5,082 nucleotides of DNA from Chthonomonas sp. UBA6659 (GTDB lineage: Bacteria > Armatimonadota > Fimbriimonadia > Fimbriimonadales > Fimbriimonadaceae): NCBI GenBank assembly GCA_002455425.1, contig DKKT01000024.1, positions 1 to 5,082 of the forward strand, written 5' to 3'. The notes beneath the pieces are model-generated. The model had not been told where the DNA came from. It worked only from the letters and a program-made list of their open reading frames with translations, and searched no databases. Below, one piece after another: positions 1 to 5,082 of the stretch. The position numbers and the translations under genes are program-made. Each line of letters begins with the position of its first letter. Position 1 is the first letter of the stretch.

Positions 1-2
1 CC

Positions 3-1181
3 GCGGCGCGGGCCCGACCCCAGGCTCCCGCGCGCCGGGCGACGACCCCCAAGACCGCGCCGGCCAAGTCGCGAACCCCGAAAGCCGCTGTAGACAAGCC
101 GACGGTCCGCAAGAGCCCCTACCCCCATCTCCGCTACCGGAACCATGTCGTCATGGCTCGATCCGGGCATCTCGGGCGCGCTCTGCGGGGCAACGAAGCG
201 ACCCACATCGTCATCGACGAGGCGGCGTACGTCCCCGAGGAGCTCATCACCGAGGTCGCGATGCCGATGCTCGCCACGACCGGAGGCTCACTCACCTTGA
301 TCGGCACCCCGAACGGGCTCAACCACTTTTGGCGGTTCTACAAGATGGGCGAGACCGGTGAGCACGGTATCTGGAGCCGAACTGGACCGAGCGCGGAGTC
401 GCCCTACGTCTCGGCGAGCACTCTCGCGATCCAGCGTGAGTTGATCTCGGAACGGGCGTTTCGGGTCGAATACGAAGCCCAGTTCGTGGACAGCACGGGC
501 TGCCTGTTCCGCACGGAGTCGATCGAGCGCTGTCTTGTGCCCGAACTTCCCGCCGAGGCAGTCCGGCCACCGTTCTGCATCGGGATCGACTGGGGCCGGT
601 ATCGCGACTATACGGCCCTCGTCGTCCTCGCCGGGTCGCGCGAGGGGGCTTACCTCGTCGAGACTCGGCGGTGGAGTGGTCTGGGATGGGCCGAGCAGTG
701 CCGCCAGATCGCCGACTGTCTCGACCGATACCCTCAGAGCCGGGTGCTGTGCGACGCAACCGGGCTCGGCGATCCCGCGATCGAGCGACTTCGGGAAGAA
801 GCGCCGCGCCATGCGATCCGCGGGCTCGTGATGACCGCGAGTTCGAAGTCGGAGATCGTGGAGGGCCTCGCGTGGCTGCTCGAAGCGGCGGCGCTGGGGC
901 TGACGCCGGATCCGGACCTGCTCCGCGAGCTCCAGCACTTCGAGGCGCGGATGCTGCCCGGCGGGCATGTGGCGATGGAGGCGCGGAGCGGCTTCCACGA
1001 CGACCTCGTTGTCGCGCTGGCGCTGGCGTGCCGCCAGTTGCCGCGCTCGGTGTCGCCGGGACTTTGGGTCGGACCGGCGCGCACGTTTTCCCGATTTGAA
1101 AGGAGTTCAGCATGCCTCACCTTCTCTCGCTCTTCAAGCGCCGCCGACGTCCGGAGCGGGGCGAAATCGCCCCCGCGCTGA
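3..1181 (+). CDS. Phage terminase large subunit (DNA-packaging ATPase/nuclease), 5'-partial
   Basis: This is the motor protein that pumps phage DNA into the prohead and cuts the concatemer. The frame is open from the left edge, and the only in-window ATG (153) would leave out the Walker A half of the ATPase, so the start lies upstream. Numbering from codon 1 at nt 3: residues 1-37 are Ala/Pro/Lys/Arg-rich; Walker B is HIVIDEAA at 68-75 (Asp72, Glu73); a motif III-like LIGTPNG is at 99-105. The RNase H-like nuclease follows with acidic residues in GIDWGR (Asp196), CDATG (Asp251) and FHDD (Asp333/334). All expected nuclease acids are present. The last ~45 residues are Ser/Arg-rich and partly come from reading 70 nt into the portal gene, so they are probably not conserved. 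Gene order with a DUF935 portal resembles Mu gp28-gp29. Family assignment is firm; the exact subfamily is inferred. Confidence 0.93.
   Translation, partial: AARARPQAPARRATTPKTAPAKSRTPKAAVDKPTVRKSPYPHLRYRNHVVMARSGHLGRALRGNEATHIVIDEAAYVPEELITEVAMPMLATTGGSLTLIGTPNGLNHFWRFYKMGETGEHGIWSRTGPSAESPYVSASTLAIQRELISERAFRVEYEAQFVDSTGCLFRTESIERCLVPELPAEAVRPPFCIGIDWGRYRDYTALVVLAGSREGAYLVETRRWSGLGWAEQCRQIADCLDRYPQSRVLCDATGLGDPAIERLREEAPRHAIRGLVMTASSKSEIVEGLAWLLEAAALGLTPDPDLLRELQHFEARMLPGGHVAMEARSGFHDDLVVALALACRQLPRSVSPGLWVGPARTFSRFERSSACLTFSRSSSAADVRSGAKSPPR
1099..1105 (+). promoter_or_regulatory. Shine-Dalgarno site of the portal gene
   Basis: AAAGGAG lies 6 nt before the ATG at 1112, inside the terminase reading frame. 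It is the strongest ribosome-binding site in the window and fixes the portal start. Its position means the portal can be translated from the terminase mRNA without needing the upstream ribosome to terminate, since the terminase stop is 70 nt further on. Confidence 0.85.
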
Positions 1182-2200
1182 CCGCGGCGGAGCGCCATGC
1201 GCTCGCGATTCCGGGAGCGCCGCCGGGTCCGCTGCCGTACGCGACCCTCGACGCCATGGAGCGCGACGGGATGATCCAGACGGCGCTGACGATCAAGCGG
1301 CTCGCGGTCGTCGCCGCCGACTGGCGTCTCGTTCCCGCCGATGCGTCGGCGGAGGCGGCGCGCCGGCTCGACTTCGCCGCAGAGGCGTTCGAACGGATGG
1401 AGGGCTCGCCGCTGACGGTCCTCCTTGGTGCGATGGATGCTTTCGCCAAGGGCTGGTCGGTTCAGGAGCTGGTCTGGACGGAATCGGCGGGGCGGCTCTG
1501 GTTGGGGGCGGTGCGGCCGAAGGACCCCGCCCTGTTCGGCATCGAATCCGATCCGTTCGGTCGGATCACGGGGCTGCGCCTCCGCCTTCCGGGGGAAGCG
1601 GAGCGATCGCTTCCGCGCGACAAGTTCGCGATCTACGCGGCGCGGGGCGGCTACGGCCGACCGAAGGGGCGCAGCGATCTCGAGGCGGCGTACGGCCCGT
1701 GGCGATCGAAACAGGCTCTGCTCGGGGCCTGGCGCGTCCATCTCGAGCGCTACGCGTCGCCGACCGTGCTCGGCCGCTACGAGCGAGGCCTCTCTGCGGA
1801 CGAGCAGGGCGCGATTCTCGGCGCCTTGCGGAGCTTGGCCGACAACACCGCGATCGTGTTTCCGAACGAGATCGAGATCGGTACGCTCGGCGGGCAGAGC
1901 GAGGCTTCGAGTGGCTTTCTCGACGCGATCGAATTCCATAACCGCGAGATCGCGCGGGCGATTCTCGGCCAGACGCTGACGACCGACGAAGGGCGGCGGG
2001 TCGGTTCGCTGGCACTCGGCAAGGTCCACCTCCAGGTGCTGTTGCTCCAGGTGAACGCGATCCGGCGCGAGTTGGCCGATTCGGTGATGACGGAGCAGAT
2101 TCTGCGGCCCTTCATCGAGACCAACTTCGGACCCGGGTGGGTGCCCAAGTTCGAGTTCGCTCACGTCGGGGCCGATGCCTTCGCGACGGGTCGGCTGTGA
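1112..2200 (+). CDS. Phage portal protein, DUF935 / Mu gp29-like
   Basis: Portal proteins form the ring at one capsid vertex through which the terminase drives DNA and to which the tail joins. The 362-residue product shows the DUF935 pattern: a region around residues 104-123 (FAKGWSVQELVW at 111-122), then GYGRPKGRSDLEAAYGPW at about 180-197, LERYASPTVLGRYERG at 211-226, an AIVFPNEIEI strand at 247-256, and the characteristic NREIARAILGQTLTTDEG at 277-294 followed by GSLALGKVHLQV at 298-309. The start is set by AAAGGAG 6 nt upstream. It overlaps the terminase end by 70 nt and would be co-expressed with it. It is shorter than Mu gp29 (roughly 500 residues) and stops soon after the conserved ETNFGPGWVPKFEF segment, so the C-terminal part may be lost or naturally compact. 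No other frame after the stop continues a portal-like sequence. Confidence 0.88.
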   Translation: MPHLLSLFKRRRRPERGEIAPALTAAERHALAIPGAPPGPLPYATLDAMERDGMIQTALTIKRLAVVAADWRLVPADASAEAARRLDFAAEAFERMEGSPLTVLLGAMDAFAKGWSVQELVWTESAGRLWLGAVRPKDPALFGIESDPFGRITGLRLRLPGEAERSLPRDKFAIYAARGGYGRPKGRSDLEAAYGPWRSKQALLGAWRVHLERYASPTVLGRYERGLSADEQGAILGALRSLADNTAIVFPNEIEIGTLGGQSEASSGFLDAIEFHNREIARAILGQTLTTDEGRRVGSLALGKVHLQVLLLQVNAIRRELADSVMTEQILRPFIETNFGPGWVPKFEFAHVGADAFATGRL

Positions 2201-2207
2201 GTGGCCG

Positions 2208-2216
2208 TGCTAGACT
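2208..2216 (+). promoter_or_regulatory. Candidate extended -10 promoter of the DinB-like gene
   Basis: TGCTAGACT fits the extended -10 pattern TGnTAnnnT and begins 8 nt after the portal stop codon. No good -35 box is visible 17 nt upstream, as is common for extended -10 promoters. Transcription would start near 2223, giving a leader of about 38 nt to the ATG at 2261. A short perfect palindrome (CCGCG-CTT-CGCGG, 2220-2232) lies at the predicted start. The match is by eye only. Confidence 0.4.
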
Positions 2217-2260
2217 GATCCGCGCTTCGCGGCGGAGTGTCCGAAGGTGCGGTGTGGCCC

Positions 2261-2743
2261 ATGGACTTGATCGAGTTTTCGAAGCAGAGTGCGGTCAGTT
2301 CGATGGAGATGTTCTTGCGCAACTTCTCCCATGTCCCCGACGACCGATTGCACTGGACCCCGAGCCAGACGGCGAAGTCGGCGATTCGGATCGCGGCGCA
2401 CACCGCGCTCTATGCCCGGCGCTTCGCGCAAATGATCCGCGATCGTCGCCTCCCTGCCATCGAGAATCTGGGGGATTGGCTGGCCGAACGGGACGCCGAG
2501 GAAGTCGCCGTCACAACCCGGGAAGAGGTGGAGAGGCTCTTCCGCGAGGGCACGGCGGATGTGTGGGCGGCGCTCGAGACTCTGACGCCCGAAGAGATCG
2601 GAACCTCCCTCGATTCCGGCCAGGGCTGGTCGATGCCGATGAGCCACCTGATGGGCTTGCCCAGCCTTCACGCCGCACTTCACACCGGCCAAATCGACTT
2701 CCTGCAGACCTGCTGGGACGATCAGCACGTGTACGTCGGCTGA
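2261..2743 (+). CDS. DinB/YfiT-fold putative metal-dependent protein
   Basis: This is a 160-residue protein of the DinB four-helix-bundle superfamily, whose members use a His triad to bind a divalent metal; several act as thiol-dependent transferases, but most have no known substrate. Visible signs are the N-terminal LHWTPSQTAKSAIRIAAH segment with His47 at its end, and the C-terminal HAALHTGQIDFLQTCWDD motif with His137 and His141, so the metal triad is complete. No signal peptide or membrane segment is seen, so it is probably cytosolic. I chose ATG 2261 because GAAGGTG lies 11 nt upstream and homology-like sequence begins there. The alternative GTG at 2237 would add eight residues but has purines directly abutting it. 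It follows phage genes on the same strand and converges with the protease gene, 36 nt apart. The specific function is unknown. Confidence 0.85.
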   Translation: MDLIEFSKQSAVSSMEMFLRNFSHVPDDRLHWTPSQTAKSAIRIAAHTALYARRFAQMIRDRRLPAIENLGDWLAERDAEEVAVTTREEVERLFREGTADVWAALETLTPEEIGTSLDSGQGWSMPMSHLMGLPSLHAALHTGQIDFLQTCWDDQHVYVG

Positions 2744-2760
2744 TCGCCTGCCCCCGGCGA
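2744..2760 (+). terminator. Weak hairpin in the convergent DinB/protease gap
   Basis: The 36-nt gap between the two convergent stop codons contains TCGCC...GGCGA, a 5-bp stem with a 7-nt C-rich loop, starting right after the DinB stop. There is no T-run on either side, so an intrinsic terminator is only a guess. Nothing else is visible in the gap. Confidence 0.15.
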
Positions 2761-2779
2761 CTTGCACGTTCCCGATCGC

Positions 2780-4420
2780 TTACGGATCGAAGCCAGGCGG
2801 GTTCTGAGGGGGCGGTGCCGCCGCCGGGGGTGCCGCCGGTGGCGGTGCCGTCGGAGGCCCGGAAGGAGGAGCCTGCGCCGGAGGCGGAGCCTGGGTGGGG
2901 GGTGGCGCTTGCGTCATTGGGGCGATCGGCTGCTGAGGCGGCGTTTGGGGCGCGATCGGACTCGGCATCGGCGTGGTCATCCGGGCCGCCGGTCCGGCGT
3001 GAACCACCGGGCGCGCGCCACGGCGTCCCAGGATGAACGCGACGCTGACGATCACGAGGACGAGCACCCCGCCCCCGGCCACGAGGACGAGCATGTTCAT
3101 GCCCGGACTTTCGTCCTTGCCATCCATGATCGCCTTTTCGACGTCGGCCTTGGTGGCCGCGACCCAGGGCTGCCCCGGTTTGAGGGACTCGATCTGTCCC
3201 AGTTTCTCCTTGGCGAGCTTGTAATGCTTCTTGTCGGCGAGCTGGAGCGCTTCCCGATAGAGCTTGGTGATCTCGCTTTCTTTCGGGCTGATGTTGCCGC
3301 GGGCGAGGAACTCGCGGACGATCGTCGCGGGGACGACGAAGTTTGCACCGATCGCCGAGGTACCGGTCTTCTGGTCGATCAGGTTGAAGGTCGCGAGGCC
3401 GATGACGTTGCCGCGCCCGTCGAGGACGGGGCCGCCGCTGTTGCCGCCGCGGATGGCGGCGTCGGTCTGGATGACGTCCCACCCGTCGGCCATCTTCTTG
3501 CGGGCGCTGACGAGACCCTGTGTCATCGACGACTCGTTGATGCTCTTCTTATCGAATTCGGGGAAGAACGTGGCGTCGGCAGGGAACCCGATCGGATAGA
3601 TGCGCTCTCCGACATCGAGGTCTTGGTCGTTGCCGAGGCGAAGGGTGGGGAAGTCGTTCCCCGCGACCTTGAGGATCGCGACGTCCTTGCCCGGGATCGG
3701 TTTGCCGACGGCGTTTTCGAGAACTTCGGCGGGTAGCGACTGGTTGGCGGTCGAGGCCCCGCTTCCTGCCCCGAAGTTGACCGAAACCTTGCGCTCGACG
3801 TTGTCGATGCGCATGGTCTCGACATAGAACTCGACGCAGGCCTTTCGGAGGAGCTCCTTCGTCTCCTCGTCCGCGCCGGGGAATTGCGAAAGGAGCGAGT
3901 TGACTTCCTCGTCCAGGAGTTGGGTGAGGGCGTTGTTGACGAGGCCCTGCTTCAGTTCGTCACCTTCAGTCATCACGACGTGCGCGTTCGTGACGACGTA
4001 TCCGTCGGGGGTGACGAAGAACCCCGACCCGACACCGGACATGTTCGCGGTGTATTGGCGCGTACTTTCGGTCGCGACGAAGTAGTCGCGCCAATTCGTG
4101 AACAGCTCCTTGATCGCGGCATTGATGACGGATGCTTCGTCCGATCCGATCTGGCCCTGCTGGACCATGGTTGCGAGGCGCTGTTGGAGCGTCGCCTTCC
4201 GGTCTTCGGGGACGGTCACGTTGGGAACCTGAACGTTCGCCACGTAGTCGTTTACGATGAGAACGGTTCCAGGCTTGGCGAGTTCGGCGAGGCGCGAGGT
4301 CTTCAACTCGGCGTTTTCGTCGACACCCCCGGACTTGCACCCCGCGACGAACCCTAGCCCGATGACGAGGGCGGCGATGCCGGTGCCCCACCTGACAATC
4401 CTACAGCGACGCGTGCTCAT
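2780..4420 (-). CDS. Membrane-anchored trypsin-like (S1C/HtrA-like) serine protease with TPR-like segment and Pro-rich tail
   Basis: A 546-residue predicted extracytoplasmic endopeptidase. The signal segment (hydrophobic about 14-26) ends in a lipobox-like VAGC, so Cys28 may be lipidated. Residues 45-125 are a mostly helical pre-domain. The protease domain begins with SGVGSGFFVTPDGYVVTNAHVV (His147), continues to GKDVAILKV (Asp246) and GGNSGGPV (Ser328), giving an intact triad. His and Asp are about 99 residues apart because of a helical insert at about 151-215; DegP has about 30. No PDZ domain follows. Residues 380-432 look like a TPR-type helix pair, 443-464 form a transmembrane helix, and RRGAR then Pro/Ala/Gln-rich sequence (470-546) would lie in the cytoplasm by the positive-inside rule. 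I chose ATG 4420 because it starts at the signal peptide; an upstream ATG (4579) would overlap the lipoprotein gene. The initiation region has only a weak purine stretch (AAGAAG). The substrate is unknown. Confidence 0.88.
   Translation of the reverse strand: MSTRRCRIVRWGTGIAALVIGLGFVAGCKSGGVDENAELKTSRLAELAKPGTVLIVNDYVANVQVPNVTVPEDRKATLQQRLATMVQQGQIGSDEASVINAAIKELFTNWRDYFVATESTRQYTANMSGVGSGFFVTPDGYVVTNAHVVMTEGDELKQGLVNNALTQLLDEEVNSLLSQFPGADEETKELLRKACVEFYVETMRIDNVERKVSVNFGAGSGASTANQSLPAEVLENAVGKPIPGKDVAILKVAGNDFPTLRLGNDQDLDVGERIYPIGFPADATFFPEFDKKSINESSMTQGLVSARKKMADGWDVIQTDAAIRGGNSGGPVLDGRGNVIGLATFNLIDQKTGTSAIGANFVVPATIVREFLARGNISPKESEITKLYREALQLADKKHYKLAKEKLGQIESLKPGQPWVAATKADVEKAIMDGKDESPGMNMLVLVAGGGVLVLVIVSVAFILGRRGARPVVHAGPAARMTTPMPSPIAPQTPPQQPIAPMTQAPPPTQAPPPAQAPPSGPPTAPPPAAPPAAAPPPQNPPGFDP
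2861..2914 (-). repeat. Tandem TQAPPP-type hexapeptide repeat in the protease tail
   Basis: Residues 503-520 of the protease are three consecutive hexapeptides, TQAPPP, TQAPPP and AQAPPS, within a longer Pro/Ala-rich tail (about 485-546). The DNA is correspondingly repetitive and G-rich on the + strand from about 2800 to 2960. It is likely an extended, disordered segment and prone to length variation. Confidence 0.7.
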
Positions 4421-4429
4421 GTTCTTCTT

Positions 4430-4436
4430 ACGATAG
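4430..4436 (-). promoter_or_regulatory. Candidate -10 element of the protease gene
   Basis: On the minus strand CTATCGT ends 9 nt before the protease ATG. The hexamer TATCGT has the TAnnnT form of a -10 box, and the same heptamer precedes the upstream lipoprotein gene. Transcription from here would begin 2-3 nt before the ATG, making an almost leaderless mRNA. There is no extended TGn and no clear -35, so read-through from the lipoprotein gene remains equally possible. Confidence 0.3.
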
Positions 4437-4481
4437 TTGCACGCGATAGGGCGCGAATCCTGCCGAACTTCGGGCGTCGGG

Positions 4482-4931
4482 TCAGTACTGGCAGGCGAAC
4501 GTCCCGCTCGTGAGGTCGATCGTGCGGCCTCCGGACGACATTGAGCCCGTGAACGTGCCGGTGAAGATACCGGAGGCATCGTCGATCGTGATCCGGAAGC
4601 TTGCGTCCGGCGTGAACGACGTGCCGTCGATGACGACGGTGACGTTGGCTTGGCTCCGGTCGTAGGTCGCGGGGACGACCGTCGGATTGGGAGTCACGAT
4701 CGACACGCTGTCCCCGTTCTCGGTCGGGGTGCTGACGCTGATCGCGTTCGCGCTCTGGGTGGCCTTCCAGGTGTTGCCGCGGAAGGTGAGGCTCCCGGTC
4801 GAAAAGCCCTCGATGTAGCTCAGCCGGATCTCCGAGTTTTGGTTTCCGCCGCCTCCGCCGGTCCCTCCGCCACCACATCCGGCAAGGGCCATTGCGGCGA
4901 CGGCGATGAGAGCGAGGACGAGGTGTTTCAT
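4482..4931 (-). CDS. Small Gly-rich, beta-rich lipoprotein of unknown function
   Basis: A 149-residue predicted lipoprotein. A short basic start (MKH) is followed by a hydrophobic stretch and the lipobox LAGC, with Cys19 as the lipidated residue. A glycine-rich linker runs through about 20-29. The mature part is rich in Ser, Thr, Val and Ile in alternating patterns (for example NVTVVIDGTSFTPDASFRITI at about 96-116, and FTGTFTGSMSSGGRTIDL at 123-140), which suggests a small beta-sandwich or barrel; one further Cys (147) is near the C-terminus. I recognise no named domain. I chose ATG 4931 because the signal peptide begins there; an in-frame ATG at 5018 would add 29 residues without signal character, from repeat DNA. 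There is no Shine-Dalgarno site, but a -10-like box ends 6 nt before the ATG. The gene lies 61 nt upstream of the protease gene on the same strand, and both products would act at the envelope. Confidence 0.82.
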   Translation of the reverse strand: MKHLVLALIAVAAMALAGCGGGGTGGGGGNQNSEIRLSYIEGFSTGSLTFRGNTWKATQSANAISVSTPTENGDSVSIVTPNPTVVPATYDRSQANVTVVIDGTSFTPDASFRITIDDASGIFTGTFTGSMSSGGRTIDLTSGTFACQY

Positions 4932-4937
4932 GGCCTG

Positions 4938-4946
4938 ACGATAGCA
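4938..4946 (-). promoter_or_regulatory. Candidate extended -10 promoter for a leaderless lipoprotein mRNA
   Basis: On the minus strand the sequence reads TGCTATCGT, matching TGnTAnnnT, followed by just 6 nt (CAGGCC) and the ATG at 4931. The usual 6-7 nt from -10 to +1 would put the transcription start at or next to the A of the ATG. The lack of any Shine-Dalgarno sequence agrees with this. No convincing -35 is visible. Confidence 0.5.
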
Positions 4947-4971
4947 CAAGGGCATGGGAGGGCGAGGAGGC

Positions 4972-4997
4972 GGGTGGTTCTTGGAAAGGGACCACCT
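4972..4997. repeat. Short inverted repeat at the inner edge of the repeat element
   Basis: GGTGGTTC (4973-4980) pairs with GGACCACC's complementary arm at 4989-4996 through one G-T wobble, leaving an 8-nt loop. It lies between the lipoprotein promoter and the direct repeats. An alternative pairing uses CGGGTG (4971-4976) with CACCCG (4998-5003). No T-run follows on either strand, so it is not a clear terminator. Confidence 0.35.
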
Positions 4998-5082
4998 CAC
5001 CCGGTTCGCTGCGCTCACCGACCTCTCCCCCGGAGGCGGAGAGGTAATAGCCCCTCACTCGGTTCGCTGCGCTCGAACTGAC
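4995..5082. repeat. Interspersed intergenic repeat: two direct copies around a palindrome, cut by window edge
   Basis: Two 22-nt copies, CCTCACCCGGTTCGCTGCGC+TC (4995-5016) and CCTCACTCGGTTCGCTGCGC+TC (5053-5074), differ at one base and are 58 nt apart. Between them ACCTCTCC (5021-5028) and GGAGAGGT (5038-5045) form a perfect 8-bp inverted repeat with a 9-nt loop. Read on the minus strand this resembles the GGAGAGGTCGG...GGTGAGG intergenic repeats found dispersed in many high-GC genomes. It has no credible coding frame. The second unit seems to continue beyond the window. Confidence 0.65.

Noticed and set aside
153..1181. ATG 153 as the true terminase start
   Set aside because: There is no Shine-Dalgarno before it, the frame stays open to the left edge with GC-ending codons, and starting there would remove the Walker A half of the ATPase and the SPYPHLRYRN segment that precedes Walker B.
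734..2164. Long open frame on the minus strand (476 codons) opposite terminase and portal
   Set aside because: Its product is Arg/Pro/Glu-rich low-complexity without any motif, while the opposite strand encodes clear terminase and portal motifs. High GC content makes such long antisense frames common.
2237..2260. GTG 2237 as start of the DinB-like gene
   Set aside because: The purine-rich stretch touches the GTG with no spacing, and the added eight residues have no DinB character. ATG 2261 has GAAGGTG 11 nt upstream. The choice is not certain.
2762..3736. Open frame on the plus strand opposite the protease
   Set aside because: The product is Arg- and Asp/Glu-biased with no recognisable fold, and it is antisense to the full catalytic triad of the protease.
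3884..4357. Plus-strand 157-codon frame opposite the protease N-terminal half
   Set aside because: The sequence is a charge-rich shadow of the protease with no ribosome site and no motif.
4436..4481. Possible terminator between lipoprotein and protease
   Set aside because: Only a CCGAA-C-TTCGG palindrome with almost no loop and a 4-bp CGCG pair are present, with no T-run.
4421..4579. Upstream ATG 4579 for the protease
   Set aside because: It would add 53 residues of Arg/Ser/Pro-rich sequence before a clear signal peptide and would overlap the lipoprotein gene.
4932..5018. Upstream ATG 5018 for the lipoprotein
   Set aside because: The extra 29 residues come from repeat DNA and would bury the signal peptide.
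1..5082. CRISPR array, toxin-antitoxin, retron, defence island or tRNA attachment site
   Set aside because: I saw no regularly spaced repeats, reverse transcriptase, nuclease-effector pair or tRNA-like sequence anywhere in the window.

Overview
The window is high-GC bacterial DNA. Canonical Shine-Dalgarno initiation, lipobox lipoproteins and a DinB-fold gene fit a chromosome carrying a small piece of integrated tailed-phage DNA. The Gly-rich 'CGGGG' lipoprotein, the DinB-like protein and the dispersed repeat at the right edge remind me of Armatimonadota (Fimbriimonas-like) or similar environmental high-GC phyla. That is an impression, not a demonstrated assignment.

Layout. Positions 3-2200 (+) hold two phage head-packaging genes in the order seen in Mu-like phages. 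The first is the C-terminal two thirds or so of a terminase large subunit, with its 5' end beyond the window. The second is a DUF935 (Mu gp29-type) portal protein. The terminase frame runs 70 nt into the portal gene, and the portal has its own strong Shine-Dalgarno site. No third head gene (gp30/F-like) follows. The next gene, at 2261-2743 (+), is a DinB/YfiT-fold protein that looks like ordinary chromosome and has its own likely promoter just after the portal stop. This suggests the right edge of a decayed or truncated prophage near 2200.

Positions 2780-4931 (-) converge on the DinB gene and hold two envelope genes. The upstream one (4482-4931) is a small Gly-rich, beta-rich lipoprotein. The downstream one (2780-4420) is a membrane-tethered trypsin-like (S1C/HtrA-like) serine protease. 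It has a complete His-Asp-Ser triad, a long helical insert between His and Asp, a TPR-like helical segment, one C-terminal transmembrane helix and a Pro/Ala/Gln-rich tail, with no PDZ domain. They are 61 nt apart and may be co-transcribed. Each also has the same heptamer CTATCGT (a possible -10 box) just before its ATG; for the lipoprotein the spacing predicts a leaderless mRNA.

Positions 4932-5082 are non-coding. They hold the lipoprotein promoter region and then the start of an interspersed repeat: two 22-nt direct copies 58 nt apart, with an 8-bp inverted repeat between them, running off the window edge.

I found no CRISPR, tRNA, rRNA, insertion sequence or recognisable defence system. The most unusual items are the protease architecture, the abrupt phage/host junction and the shared -10-like motif close to the two envelope start codons.
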